Below, in pieces: positions 1-10,789 of a DNA stretch of 25,985 nt. Numbering within the stretch: the first letter of the stretch is position 1; each line of letters begins with the position of its first letter. The translations under genes were made by a program, and so were the position numbers. The DNA comes from Xanthoparmelia taractica (lineage: Eukaryota; Ascomycota; Lecanoromycetes; Lecanorales; Parmeliaceae): the NCBI GenBank assembly GCA_033085395.1, contig JANQBS010000417.1, forward strand, positions 1-25,985, in the 5' to 3' direction. The notes below the pieces were generated by a model. It saw only the letters and a program-made list of their open reading frames with translations. It was not told where the DNA came from and did not search any database.

Positions 1-620
1 AACACAAAAACCCCCCCCCCCCCCCCCCCCCCCCCCCAAACCCAAGAAAACACAAGAAGAGATAGACCTATTACCTCCACTTCATTCATCTCAATTTACC
101 AACCACCACAACCCGCCGCCCCCCCCATCTTCCAATCCCACCCCCACCCCTCCTCCCAACCCCACCTTCAAACCTCCTCGCCCCCGCGCATCACATCTTC
201 CTCCCATCTTCCCCACATCTTCCCTTCCCAAATCCATACCCATAAACATCATCATCCCCATCACCATCACCATCCCCATCCCGATCTCAAAGACCATGCG
301 TATATCTCGAGAACACCCGAGGTACATCGCTCGCTGGATGAATTAATACGGGATAAGCAAAGTTGGGGTGGGAGGTGGGGGGAGAATAAGGGGGTTGTGA
401 GTATGATGGTGTTGTGATGTGATGGGTAGGGGCATGGGGAAAGGGGGGAAATGGGGGAAATGGGGGAAAGGGGGGAAAGAGGGGTAGGGAGAGTGGGGGA
501 AGTGTGGAGAGTGTAAGGAGGGTAGGGAGGGTAGGGAGAGCGGAGGGAAAGGTGGAAAGGGGGAGGCATGGGGAAAGGGGGAAGGGGGGAGTGTAGGGAG
601 TGTAGGGAGTGTTTGCTGAT
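1..620. repeat. Low-complexity C-rich then G-rich tract
   Basis: The stretch opens with an uninterrupted run of about 27 C (from about 11) and stays strongly C/pyrimidine-biased on the + strand to about 300, including CCATCA-type short repeats around 245-285. From about 360 to 612 the bias flips to G/purine, with many G3-G6 runs spaced by A, AAA or T, a near-duplicate motif GGCATGGGGAAAGGGGG at about 431 and 566, and short tandem copies of GTGTAGGGA at about 590-611. Short open frames here are compositional artefacts. No gene is supported from 1 to about 1450. Confidence 0.85.
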
Positions 621-1450
621 AGGTCGTTATGTGTAGCTTGATATAAAGTGCCAGGTGATAGAGATGTGTTTACATTGGCTTTGGTGAAAATAAAAGGGGT
701 TTCAGGGCTGGGATTAAGATGAAGGTAGTTTGGTAGGGTCGGGTGAATAGGTAAGGTCGGTAGGGGTTAGGGCGTTGGGTCGGGGTTCGTGCTTAATACG
801 CAATGGGAAAAGGGCTGGAGGATGGTGTGGAAAGAAAATAGGAGGGTGGGGTGTGTAGGAGTAGAGATATTGAGAACGGAAAAAAAGGTGTTTGTCCTGA
901 TATTGCTGTCCCACTGCGAGCCCTTCCAGGAAACAACTATTCGAGAGCTTATGGGAACAGTATCTTCAGTAGATATCGTGTGCACAGAGGTCTGCGGTTT
1001 TAGGCCCCGGCAAGAATTCAGGCAGTGTTTTGAGATATTTTCTACGGAAAGCAAGGGATGTAAATCATGATATCAAACACCGATTTTGATTTCGCATTGA
1101 GCTTCTAATGTCACAACCCTAAGTATCCCGAATCTCACGAGATGTCTGAAAAATATCTTCTCGTTACATACTTATCATTTGCAAACCATGCTGAACTTGG
1201 ATGATCTTTGCCATCATCCCATGCTGCGTTGACTACGGCAACTGAAAGTCTTCCCTGACAGAATTCCAAGGTCTGGATAGCTGATTTCATGCATAACTTA
1301 AGCATTTATTGTATTTTCACCACAATCTTCTCTAGAGTTGTTTTGATTATCGTAAATATCTTCTCCAAATTCAGTGAGGCAGGAGTCTTGGACAAGTCTA
1401 TCGAAGACTTAATGTTGCTGAGCGGCACACAGGTAGTCGTCTGTACTGAA
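621..1450. other. Intergenic, no gene recognised
   Basis: Complexity returns to normal after about 640. Short overlapping frames occur on both strands (for example 767-1054 -, 789-1070 +), but none shows a recognisable domain, signal peptide or splice-supported extension. The right part would be downstream of the zinc-finger-type relic that follows. Confidence 0.5.
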
Positions 1451-1952
1451 TCAATCGTGTTGTGATTCCACTGTAGGTCCTGCGTTCGAGCGCTCCTTGT
1501 CAGCATCGATGTTAACATGAGACCCCGGCTTTTCGAAGTATTTGTCATCCGCGTCGCTGTCACCGTCACCCGTAGAATCATAATTCTTTTCGCTGTTGGA
1601 TCCTTGAAGAACACATAATGCCAACTCTTCCAAATGCCGTGCCAAGTGCATTCGCTAGGCTCGCCACTTACAGTCGCCAAGAATTTGGCACAGACCGCTT
1701 TACAGTTCCATCACAAGATCTCTGGTAGAAATAGTGTCCTCTTGGAGACGATATGTAGTAGTCTAAAGACTCGCGCCCAATATGATGTGCACCAATGTTG
1801 ATTGCCCATGATTTGTATCGTCCGTAGGCATCAAGCACTTTCCATAGAGGCATCTGGTCACGTTGGACCTCGCTTGATGTCTGATGGACGGTACATAGCG
1901 TTTCGAACGACTGGATACATTTGCTGTGACATTGTTGGATAGTATGCGCCAT
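1451..1952 (-). pseudogene. Relic of a fungal C2H2 zinc-finger-type protein, middle missing
   Basis: The piece beginning at 1952 (MAHTIQQCHSKCIQSFETL...) resembles the N-terminal domain common in fungal zinc-finger/ankyrin-type proteins, including the hallmark GRYKSWAINIGAHHIGRESLDY. Soon after, the frame is lost: continuing DLVMEL/SGLCQILGD-like residues needs a frame change and crosses a TAA. The piece 1651-1451 reads MHLARHLEELALCVL followed by an acidic Ser/Asp tail, which resembles the region just after the zinc fingers in the same proteins. The two ends lie only about 100 nt apart, so the central part with the fingers is gone. Family assignment is from remembered similarity, not a search. 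An unusual intact gene is less likely because of the frame break and the lack of intron-sized sequence between the pieces. Confidence 0.6.
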
Positions 1953-1989
1953 GGTGCTAGGGACGTGGAAGTGGTATTTCAATAGAAAA

Positions 1990-2556
1990 GATCGCTTTGC
2001 TGCTTCTTCAATTACAACGTATGCCTTGAGGATATAGCAAAATCAGAAGAGTACCTGTCAGGGATGAAACACTTCAACGTTTCGGACATTCCGAGTGATC
2101 ACCAATTCCCGAGCGTTTGCGTCTCCCGATACCTTGAGCAAGTGGACCATACAAAAGTCTGGATGGCATCAATAAGCGAGAATATGAGGCATGATAGGTT
2201 CAAGGTAGAGCTGAGTGAAAATAGATAATGTTTCCAACATGGCTGGGCCTCTAATCCTGGATGCAGTGCTTAAAGCTTTCGAATGATTGGACGATCTTTC
2301 TCCTACACATCACTGTAAGTACACGCGTCATTCCGGTTGTAATATGTATCTGAGTGGAGCGCAGGAGTTTTGGTATGTTTCGGTAGGGCGACAGCTCTGT
2401 AGTTTAATGCCGCCCCAAGGTATTCTTGACAAAGCTACCCTACTAGCAAAGTCTGTCTCGACTATATGACAAATCTCGTTTCGTCTGGGTGTACTCCATG
2501 TTTGACTGTGCGCCGCAACCCACTCCTCTCTCCTGATCTTCCAGTTCAAATTCTTA
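1990..2556. other. Intergenic, no gene recognised
   Basis: Short frames at 2287-2469 (+) and 2328-2549 (-) overlap and look like neither each other nor any family I know. The right part is probably the 3' untranslated region of the membrane-protein gene ending at 2557. Confidence 0.45.
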
Positions 2557-3304
2557 TCAAATCTCTCTCTCCGTTTCTGTCCCTAATTTTTCCTGTACCT
2601 TCCTCTCAAGCTTTGCAGCGCGCTGCTTCCGATACTTGAGCCACAAGATCACTCCTGGCAGAACCAACGCCAGAACGATTACCGGGACAGCGACGCCAAT
2701 AGCAGCTTTAGCACTCGCGCTCAAACCTGTGGACGCCTGCGTCGAGAGCGAAGACTGTGCCACTACCGACGTCGCCGTGCTAGGAGAAGGAGAAAGAAGA
2801 GGCCTTCGCGAGACCGCCCCCAAGGCCGTCGGGACCGCAACCTCAACAGTATTAATCGTTTCTGCATCAGCAAGATGTACGGCCACCGAGCCATTTCCGC
2901 CGCAGGTACCCCAGTCGGGGACGTCGAGAAAGTTGACGAACCAGGTCGCCACGGCAGATGAGTACTGCGCGGGTTTTGCTGTCGCGATAGCGGGGTTGGC
3001 GACCGAATACTGTGTTTGCAATAATGTTTGGGGGCCCGGGACAGTGTAGCAGGATCCATCCTGGGCGAAGGCGGATGTTATGGAGTAGGCTGTGAAGAGC
3101 AAGTAGTCCTCATTGGAGGAGGAAGTGGCCGTATAGCCTGGGGCTAGGAAGCAATAGTTGCAAGATGCTGGTACAGTTAGATTTTGATATATACAGCTAG
3201 CTTGACTCGAGATAGGACGTACCACTCGGCGCTGGGGTTATTGACTGCCCAATACATAACTTTGCGAGACAGCAGACGCCAATTAGCAAAAGAGCTGAGA
3301 GCAT
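2557..3304 (-). CDS. Secreted-ectodomain single-pass membrane protein, unknown function
   Basis: Two exons are inferred: 3304-3223 and 3167-2557, with a 55-nt intron (GTACGT donor, CTAAC branch site, CAG acceptor), giving 230 aa. Exon 1 encodes a signal peptide (MLSALLLIGVCCLAKLCIGQ), absent if translation is taken only from the long open frame starting at 3225. The mature part has Cys residues in SCNYC, in DGSCY and in WGTCGG, then a Ser/Thr-rich stretch (about residues 150-175), a transmembrane segment (about 180-202, AIGVAVPVIVLALVL...) and a basic cytosolic tail (KYRKQRAAKLERK). The plan, ectodomain plus Ser/Thr-rich stalk plus one helix plus short tail, is that of fungal Mid2/Wsc-like surface sensors, but no defined WSC domain is visible, so no function is assigned. 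In-phase splicing supports the model. Confidence 0.8.
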
Positions 3305-5314
3305 CTTGAGAGATGATGGATATTTGCGATAATGATAGTAGCGAAGGTTCTTCAATGACTTCAGAACCAGTGGTAGGAAAGGAACTTTTTAGGGACGAAT
3401 ACGGAATGCTTTAATACACTGAACGACTCCCGTAGCCTTACTGCGCCCATGTCTGAAGGATTCATCTTTCGTCATAAAAGCCGTAGAGGTTGCCTTGCGT
3501 ATTCAGCACTAGCATCCGAGGCTGTCAGTCCATCCACGGATCTTGAAGAGACACGCAGTTTCGGGACACGAAAGTAAAATGCTCACTGACGGTAGAGTGT
3601 AGAGATTCAGTGACCCTTAAGCGGCTAGCAGAATGCTGCGCCCGGAACCATTGAATCCATTGGGGACCAAAGCGTAGTATCGCAAGTCTTACCCTAAAGG
3701 ACTTGGGAGTTGTACACATAACCCGCATCCTACCCAGTAGTGACCGTTGTGTAGAAAAGGGTACCCGTGATACAGCGTTTCAAGCTTTTCCGATTGCGCA
3801 TTGCGGGATTATTGATCCCGTTGAACCTAGCCCTGCGTCAGCATCATATCTTATGATTGGAGCTTTGCCAATCGGTTTGGTGAGGGGTGAGAGGCAGACC
3901 GCTTTCTCATGGAATGCTTCGAGGTGGTGATGGTGCCTGATATTAATGTACGTGATACTCTGGCGAGAGATTAAGTAAATGACTTCAGAGCTCTGCAAAA
4001 TATAACAAGGCTTCGCTATACTGAAAATCCTCGTTTTCTGGATAGGAATGCCCTGTGCTTGTGCAGTGAGAGAAGCATGATTTCGGCAGCTCCTGGGTAA
4101 GCGACCAACACATATCCAATCCCGGTCTTTCGGGCCTCCATCTTCCAACCCCACATGAACCTCCAGTCTTCACGTGGCTGAGCTGCATCCGCATAAGCCC
4201 GGGCGACCATGCGTGAAATTCCGCAAATAATTAAAAGAACTGGAGCTGCTTGCCCCAGGCCCTCATCTCACTCGGCTGTGTCCCGAGCTCAAGTTTCCAG
4301 TAGATTCTGGCATGCAAGATACAACATTGTTACAGTCTCTGTGTTCCGATATTACGATCCCTGCTGCGTGTGATTTACATTCATGTGCAAAGAAATGCAG
4401 CTTGAAGACGAGTAAGCATTCACCACCCAAAGAGACGAATGTAAATCCTTATGCCAGGTCTGCAGATAAAGTAGAACAGGAGTTTGTAGAGATGCTACTT
4501 ATCTCTCAAACCTAGTCATTGGTGGGAGATTGCAGGACGCAGATGGGGTCAATCCAGAGGTAGCGCTCTCCAAAGAGACTTGGAGATATAAATTGCATCT
4601 CAAATGAGTCGAAGAAGATACAACTGAATTTCCGTCATTCTTAAAGTCTCCTTCGTGAACGCTTATCTCCTTCTTGGATGACACACTCCCCCAATGACCC
4701 AGAGTAATATACCTAAAACTCATCGTACCGCCAAGGCAAAAGAGAAAGGCAGTGGGCTTTGATGGGCGAGGCACCAGGCATCAGCTCAGTCAATCCGGTG
4801 CAGGGTAGGGGCGTAGCCTCGCAAGCAAAGGACAGCCAAAGGGGTGTCTGAAGTGGGGGCCAGTTTCTTGGCGCTCGAGGCGCTGCCGCAGGCGGGGCCC
4901 CGCCAGGAACACCACAAAGAATCAGTTCTTCTCAAAGAATATGCCGTCTGATCAAAGTATACTTGCCTTACGGAAGGGCCAAGCTCTTGAGATTGCACCA
5001 CTCCAATGGGATTCCACTGTGCCAAGATTGAGAGTCCGATGACATACTATGTCAAGGAGAGAGAAGTCCTCATGTTGTTGCACGTGTTTCGGTTCATTGG
5101 CTAGCCAATCACCATCTATACGGCATCCAGTCTGAACTCACCTCCTCGCCATCCTAGAAGAGGAAGTTACCAATCTCCGGCACGTGCTGGATCTACACTT
5201 ATACGCCATTGAATCGAGCATAATGCCATGAACGCGCACAATGTCCTTGCCTCAATCCCTCTCAATTGGACATGCACCTTCTCCGTCCTATCGCACTCCT
5301 TCCTTGATACCATC
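3305..5314. other. Intergenic, no gene recognised
   Basis: About 2 kb separate the divergently transcribed membrane-protein and AIM6-like genes and must contain both promoters. Overlapping short frames exist (for example 4016-4210 -, 4786-5025 -). The 4016-4210 frame is locally protein-like but has no recognised homologue or convincing splice extension. The interval is much longer than needed for two promoters and may hold decayed sequence. Confidence 0.45.
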
Positions 5315-6333
5315 ATGCGTACCTCTTCTATCGTCGCCGCTTTGGTAGCAGCCCAATACGCCCAGGCAGTCGCTCCGGATGTATCCAGGTCTCTGCAGCA
5401 AATCCTGGACCAAGCCCATCAAGGACCTCTGTATACCTACCCGACAAGCTTGACTCAGGGTATCGTACCAAAGCTCATCCACAGCCACAATGACTACTGG
5501 AGGGATGTGCCCTATTACAGCGCCCTGTCAGTCGGCGCAGTCTCGATTGAAGCAGACGTCTGGCTCTACAATGGGACTTTGCACGTTGGGCATGAGCAAG
5601 GAGCCTTGACCAACGCGCGGACTTTCCAGTCGCTGTACATCAACCCGATTCTAGACACTTTGCATCGCCAGAATCCCACAAACTCCTCGTTCCTAGCTGC
5701 TCCGACCCACAACGGAGTGTTTGATACCAATGGTGCTCAGACTCTATACCTCTTTGTCGATGTCAAGACCGCTGGGAACACGACTTGGCCGTACGTTGTC
5801 AAGGCCCTCGAGCCACTGTACGGCGCCAATTCTTCCTCCTCTCTACGTCCTCAAAGGACCTCCCTTGCTAACAGACCTCTAGACAATCCGGCGGCTGGCT
5901 CTCCACCGTCAACTCCTCCAATCAATTCACCCTCGGCGCCGTCACCGTAATTGGCACAGGCAACACTCCCCTGAACCAAGTGCAGCCCGTCACACCCCGC
6001 TACTACTTTTACGACGCCCCCATCCCCACCCTCAACAGCACCTTTTCCAACATCACCTCCCTCGTCTCGCCAATCGCATCTACAGATTTCGCAGTGAATT
6101 TCGGGCCAGTACTCGGTACATCACTCAATGATACACAGCTGGCGCTACTGAGAGCGCAGGTAGCGACGGCACATGCAAAAGGCATAATGTTGAGATATTG
6201 GGACCAGCCGGGCTGGCCGATCAGTACGCGGAACGGGATATGGAGGCAACTGAAGAGCGAGGGGGCGGATTTCATCAATGTTGATGATTTGGAGGCTGCA
6301 GCTGGGTTCAGCGATGAGAGTAACTACTGGTAG
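5315..6333 (+). CDS. AIM6: AIM6-like secreted GDPD/PLC-type phosphodiesterase
   Basis: Exons 5315-5817 and 5883-6333 with a 65-nt intron (GTACGG donor, GCTAAC branch, CTCTAG acceptor) give 317 aa. The join restores LEPL/QSGGWLSTV without a frame break. The start is placed at 5315 because it opens a signal peptide (MRTSSIVAALVAAQYAQAVA); an upstream in-frame ATG at 5228 would bury it behind 29 residues. Motifs match the PLC-like phosphodiesterase fold of the 'altered inheritance of mitochondria 6' family: HSHNDYW (His56/58, Asn59, Asp60), EADVW (Glu79, Asp81) and HVGHE (His90, His93). By family knowledge these His/Glu/Asp residues correspond to the metal and catalytic site of glycerophosphodiester phosphodiesterases, but the substrate of AIM6 proteins is unknown. 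The C-terminal part retains RYWDQPGWP and FINVDDL. The yeast gene name reflects a mitochondrial phenotype; the signal peptide suggests entry to the secretory route. Confidence 0.88.
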
Positions 6334-7614
6334 AGGAAATTGGAGCTTGTGATTTTGGCGAAAGCTGTCTTGTCACCACACAATCAAATCATCAAAGCAG
6401 AGCTGGTAGGCCTATTGCGCTCAATCCTTGCGATACTGCTCTGGTTACAGCCTTAATATCAGTACCCCCCTTTCCATGAATTGCGTTCTTTATTCTCGCC
6501 TTCGCGAGATTCCAATCGTTCGTCCCACCCAAGCTCATAGCATCATTCACAATCATCCCCACTCCCAAGATATCCTATACGCCCATTCCTCTGCCGTGCA
6601 CAGATACTTCTATATCCTATCAGGACCCCTAACCACCTACACTAAATGCGGAGAACGCCAACGAGAAACACCCAAAATCACTCCTCATCCCCACCCATCA
6701 CACTTCCAACCTCTCCCATTCTGTGCAAAAAAAAGTAGAAAATCGAGGTATCGACGCCTCTTAAAAAAAACAAAATACAAGCCCCATCCTCCAATTGTAA
6801 GCCAGGGGCAAGGATACGTGCTTTGCATAAAGTAGCATGGTATGTTTTTGCCATCATAGGAATATATGGGGTCCTAGGAGGGGAAGGGAATCGTACTGCT
6901 ATGGGCGGAAGCTTTGAGGAATGAATCATTAATTTATGGGGAACCTTTCTATCCTTCCTTCCGATCCAGGATAGTTATCTTTGCTATGTATGATCTTCGT
7001 TCCGGAGATTTGACTGGTAGAGCGCATCTTCTATTTCTCGGTGCGAGAGGGGTAAAAGTTGGGGGGGGTTGTTGGGGGGGGTTGTGGGGGGGGAGGGGGT
7101 GGAGGGAAAGGGAGGTTGTTGATGTTGTAAGATGTTTAGATCGTAGGGTATGTTTGCTTCGATGATGGATTTGTCTCTGAACTTGAGAATTTCAGGAGGA
7201 GATATGTCGGGTGCCTGTCGGGACCGTCCTATGTAGAACCCTTCCAGGAGACGATTCGATCGGACACGCTTTGGGGGCAAACCTGCCCAGCAAGTTTTTC
7301 GACCATATTCTTATCCGTGCCACGGCCGGGACCGTGTTTGCGAGTACCTCTTTCACGTCCTCGTTCTCTTCGCAAAAATCGTGGGAGGCAGTTCCCCCTA
7401 ACGATCCGTTCCCCTTTCCCAAAAAAAAAGTCACCCAGCGAGTCCAGGTTGAAGTCCCATCCGCATGACAAGCGCAACTGATGCTATTCGGCCGGTAGCG
7501 CTGATCTAATACGTAGACCAATAAAGCTATCCCTAAATGTAGCAAAATTTGAAGACTCGTTGCTTGCACATCCCGCGAAGCAACATGATGCTGATCTCGA
7601 TACCAAGACCCTAG
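6334..7614. other. Intergenic with a G-run tract, no gene recognised
   Basis: The first few hundred bases are probably the 3' region of the AIM6-like gene. At about 7060-7110 the + strand carries long G runs (8 G blocks separated by TT, TTGTT or TTGT), resembling the window's left edge. A 156-codon minus-strand frame (7192-7662) shows no domain I recognise and is overlapped by other frames, so it is not called as a gene. Confidence 0.45.
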
Positions 7615-7920
7615 CACATTAGCAATCTCCGCAAACCGCGCGAGGGTCACCCGCCAAAGCACGCACGCAGCGCACGCAGGCAGGGACTTAGCACGTGTCA
7701 GCGCAATCCCTCAGTCATATATCACCCTCCCTTTCAGTCAATATACCTTGGGAGGCGAGAGGGGGGCCGGCAGCAGCAGCAGGAGCAGCTGTCAACCTCA
7801 TTAGCCAAGCACGTCTTCAGAGCAATTTCAGATGCTTACCAGCAGCGGCGGCAGCCGGAGCTGCAGCAGCAGGAGCAGGCGCAGCAGGAGCAGGCGCAGC
7901 AGGCGAAGCAGCAGCTATAG
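7615..7920 (+). other. Q/E-rich open frame without a start codon (CAG-repeat region)
   Basis: Between a TAG at 7612 and a TAG at 7918 one frame stays open for 101 codons but has no ATG. Its second half is rich in CAG/GAG/GCG codons, giving QQQQEQL and later QQQEQAQQEQAQQ followed by AKQQL and the stop, with a non-repetitive middle (LAKHVFRAISDAYQQRR). The DNA contains tandem copies of CAGGAGCAGGCGCAG at about 7871-7902. It could be an internal or last exon (TTTCAG at about 7731-7736 could serve as acceptor) or a decayed end. Another frame of the same DNA gives poly-Ala/Gly, the usual artefact of CAG repeats. Confidence 0.3.
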
Positions 7921-8378
7921 CTCATAAGCCAAAATCCTCGCATTGCTATTCATCCACCTACAAACGAAGCGGCCGCCAGGGCCGCGGCGACGAGGAGTGG
8001 TTGGGGCAGACACTGTCAACATTGTCAGCATGCTCCTCATGAAGTTCGCCCTTTTTCGCATTCAACTGCGCATGTCCAGCAAGCTCTCGCGCATAGCTAG
8101 GAAGCATCGCGAAAAGCTTCTAAAGCAGAGCAAAGCATCCTTTAAGGTGCTTGTTGTGGGTGGAGTTGGCTTAGCTGAGCGATTTCAACCTCACTCAACT
8201 GTCACCCCAACTGATGTATGCGCCTCGCTGTTGCGATGATACATAGCTCGCTGTCGCAACATTGCGCCAGGAGCAGTTGAAGACTAGATGGCAGACAGTA
8301 AGGAGAGCTTAGCACTTACTGGTGTTACTGCCGAGAGCTGCCAAAAGGAACGAGAAGGTTTGTGATGGCCCTTTTAGC

Positions 8379-8938
8379 TCAATCAGATATCCCACGCATC
8401 ATAGCTTGGAATTTCTGGTGATAGCGAGCCTCGATGTTGGTGGTTAGTTCCTTGCGTATAGCTTCCTTGTAGTCAGCCTTGACCTCATCTGAGGGCGTTG
8501 GAACGAGACAATAGTTGCCTCTGTCTGTGTACAGCTCGTCTCAAAATTTCTTTCTCATGGCCATATGCGCATGTATTTTCTCGTAGACAAGTCATGCCAT
8601 TGATGCATGTCAACAATGCCCTGTCCTAGTCATAGGAGAAAATCGACCAATCAGAGATGTCGATGCGCTGACATTGACTGGTCCCACCTCGAAACAACCG
8701 CGCAAGAAGCCACCGACAGGCCATAGGTTTGCCGGACCGAAGGAGGGCATAGAAGTGCGTCCTGATATCTCAAACAGATCCTCTAGTCGAGCCCGAAGCG
8801 TGCTTTCTCGACGTCAATCGCGCTCAAGTCGGCATCCATACCATTCCACGCCTTAATGGTCTCCTCTTCCTCACAAAATCTGGCGACATTTGTAACACCT
8901 TCCCAGCTTGATCAGCCTTCGGAAATCGTTACCTGCAT
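8379..8938 (-). pseudogene. Decayed coding fragments of unknown origin
   Basis: Two minus-strand segments look like former coding sequence. At 8908-8786 a 41-codon stretch reads SWEGVTNVARFCEEEE and then TIKAWNGMDADLSAIDVEK before a TAG at 8785; in the same frame upstream, an ATG at 8938 is followed by a TGA at 8914. At about 8591-8382, in a different frame, SDEVKADYKEAIRKELTT and IEARYHQKFQAMM precede a TGA at 8381, with another TGA inside the segment. Amino-acid composition is protein-like, but stops and a frame change interrupt it. I do not recognise the family. Confidence 0.35.
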
Positions 8939-9860
8939 TCATTCACCCTTTTCGCCACAGCCATTACTGTGAAAGTAGGCAGCTTTTTGACTGACCTAGA
9001 AATTTGGTCGCTCGGTGATGCGCAAGCTACTATTTCAATCATGGATACTCGACGTAGACCTGAATATCTCTTTGAGAGAGGGTCTCAAAGTATTGGAATG
9101 TGATTGACACTTGAGCTTGGTCAAGCACACCAAGTGCTCGAATACCTGAACCGATTATTCTGAGATATGGGCAGTCCGGAGACGTATTTGCAGTCAAGGA
9201 AGGTGAACCATGCCAAAAGGCTAGTCTTTTGAGTATTGAAAGCTATGTGCGTAAGAAGTCTGTTGTAAAGATGGATTTCGGTGGCCCTTACATAAGCTAT
9301 AGACCGTGGTCAAGCCAATATAGCAACTTCAGAAGCTCTTGCAGCAAAATCTTTTGCAAAGATTTGGTTAGTTCTTCAACCAATGGATTGGGCGTCAGTG
9401 AAAGCTCCTATGGTCAGTCAGTTGACCTAAAAAGGTGGTATGTTGTGAGCGCTGTTCAGCATTGTGTACTCGTACCAAAGTGCGAATGCGAATGCTACTT
9501 TGCGAAGGTCTTTCATATCTGAAAAGAACAGGAGGAGCAATCTGTCCTCTTTTAATTAAGGTAAAGAAACTGAGCCACGCAAAAGACAATAATGGTAAGA
9601 AGCAATCAGTTTTGCGGGTAATAATTCACGACACGTTGCCCTGCTGAAGAATGCAGCAAGCAGCAGATGTTGGAAAACAGTTACTGCCAGTGCTTGTTGT
9701 ACCTCACACCGACGTATAGTGTGCGCATTATACCACAACGGAAGGATCTCTGGAGAATCTCGACATGCTGTCGATCAAGTTTTTGTGTCGCTGTAGCCGG
9801 ATTTCGATAGGAGAACCCCTGCTCCTCGCCTTCATCCCCGTAGAATGCAAAGATCCCGAA
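8939..9860. other. No gene recognised
   Basis: A 97-codon plus-strand frame at 9229-9522 and overlapping minus frames at 9395-9738 show no domain, no signal peptide and no convincing splice sites. Composition is ordinary, not AT-rich. Confidence 0.4.
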
Positions 9861-9867
9861 TCCGATA

Positions 9868-10196
9868 TCATAGTGCCATCGAGATTTCAATAGGTAACTT
9901 TGATGCGCGGCCTCTCATTTTGTAAGACTTGTTCAGGTAATTGCTTGTAGATACCTTTGGCCATCGCTTGTGCCGTTCCGCACCCGTTACATTCGACTTA
10001 ATGATCGGAAATTTCCAAGCATCGGACAGATGCATTCCATTCGGGGGAAAGAGTGCGCTGTCCGAGTCGACGTCCTTGTTTAGTTTGTGGTTGGGCAGAG
10101 GTTCGTCCCAGTAGAACTCCTCGGTCTTCAGTAGTTCAGTAGTCCATCTCATTATCGGATCCTGGCTCCTCGTTTTGCGGCCGGAATCTGAGGTTC
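9868..10196 (-). pseudogene. Coding-like open segment, possibly part of a decayed gene
   Basis: A minus-strand frame is open from just below a TGA (about 10198) to 9868. It gives protein-like residues such as TTELLKTEEFYWDEPLPNHK and LSDAWKFPIIKSNVTGAERH. A second overlapping frame (9890-9681) is also open and contains WHYDIGFGIFAFYGDEGEEQ. The switch between frames and the TGA immediately upstream suggest decay rather than an intact gene. It may be the 3' continuation of the pseudogene upstream (12690-10790), but I could not join them. No family recognised. Confidence 0.3.
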
Positions 10197-10789
10197 AGTC
10201 TTAACATGATGATTGCGATAGTTCACTATGAGAGATCCATGCCAACAGGCGAAAAAGGTTCCTTATCGTTTTATTTGGCTTATGGTCTTTCCACCAATGA
10301 TATTCGGTTTGAGGTAATTCTATGGCCCATCGCTTGATCGGAGCCTGTGATCTCGCCTTACATGAAGAAGAATAAGCTATGGTTTTGGCAGACTGACTCG
10401 GCCGTGATTAGTCCTGGCTCGTTATGAGACAGGCTTCGTTACAGCGAGGTCGGGCTGATATGATATATCAAGAACTCTTCTTGGTCGCATCGGCTAGCGA
10501 TTTGCGTCTGGCCCCCTCGCCGTTCCATAATATGTTGTTGGTGATGTGAGCAAGTGCAAAAACTTTTGCGGACTTGTGGGTGTGTGCTCGGTTTTCGAGG
10601 GTCGTCAAAGTATGTGGGCGCGTTCGTACTCTCGCCAATGGCAGCGTGGATACGGAGAATGTTGGACTTGTCCTCGTAACCCTCCGAGATAATCGTAAAA
10701 TTCTAAAGTAGGCTATCACGTGTTGGTGAGGGTTTACTGATGCTGTCATATATCCTGATATCAGAAGACGTCGTTCTGATCCTCACTCC

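Noticed and set aside
1..40. Telomere at the left edge
   Set aside because: The C run is a homopolymer without TTAGGG/CCCTAA repeats.
91..569. Short frames in the C-rich/G-rich block
   Set aside because: Met/Gly and Pro/Ser low complexity produced by base composition.
5228..5314. Upstream ATG as start of the AIM6-like protein
   Set aside because: It would place 29 residues before a clear signal peptide beginning at 5315.
7192..7662. 156-codon minus-strand frame as a gene
   Set aside because: No domain or homologue recognised, and it overlaps other frames of similar quality. Length alone is not enough.
7771..7915. CRISPR-like spaced repeats
   Set aside because: This is a fungal-type CAG minisatellite with no unique spacers.
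7695..8042. 115-codon Ala/Gly-rich plus-strand frame
   Set aside because: The Ala/Gly tract is the wrong-phase reading of CAG/GAG repeats.
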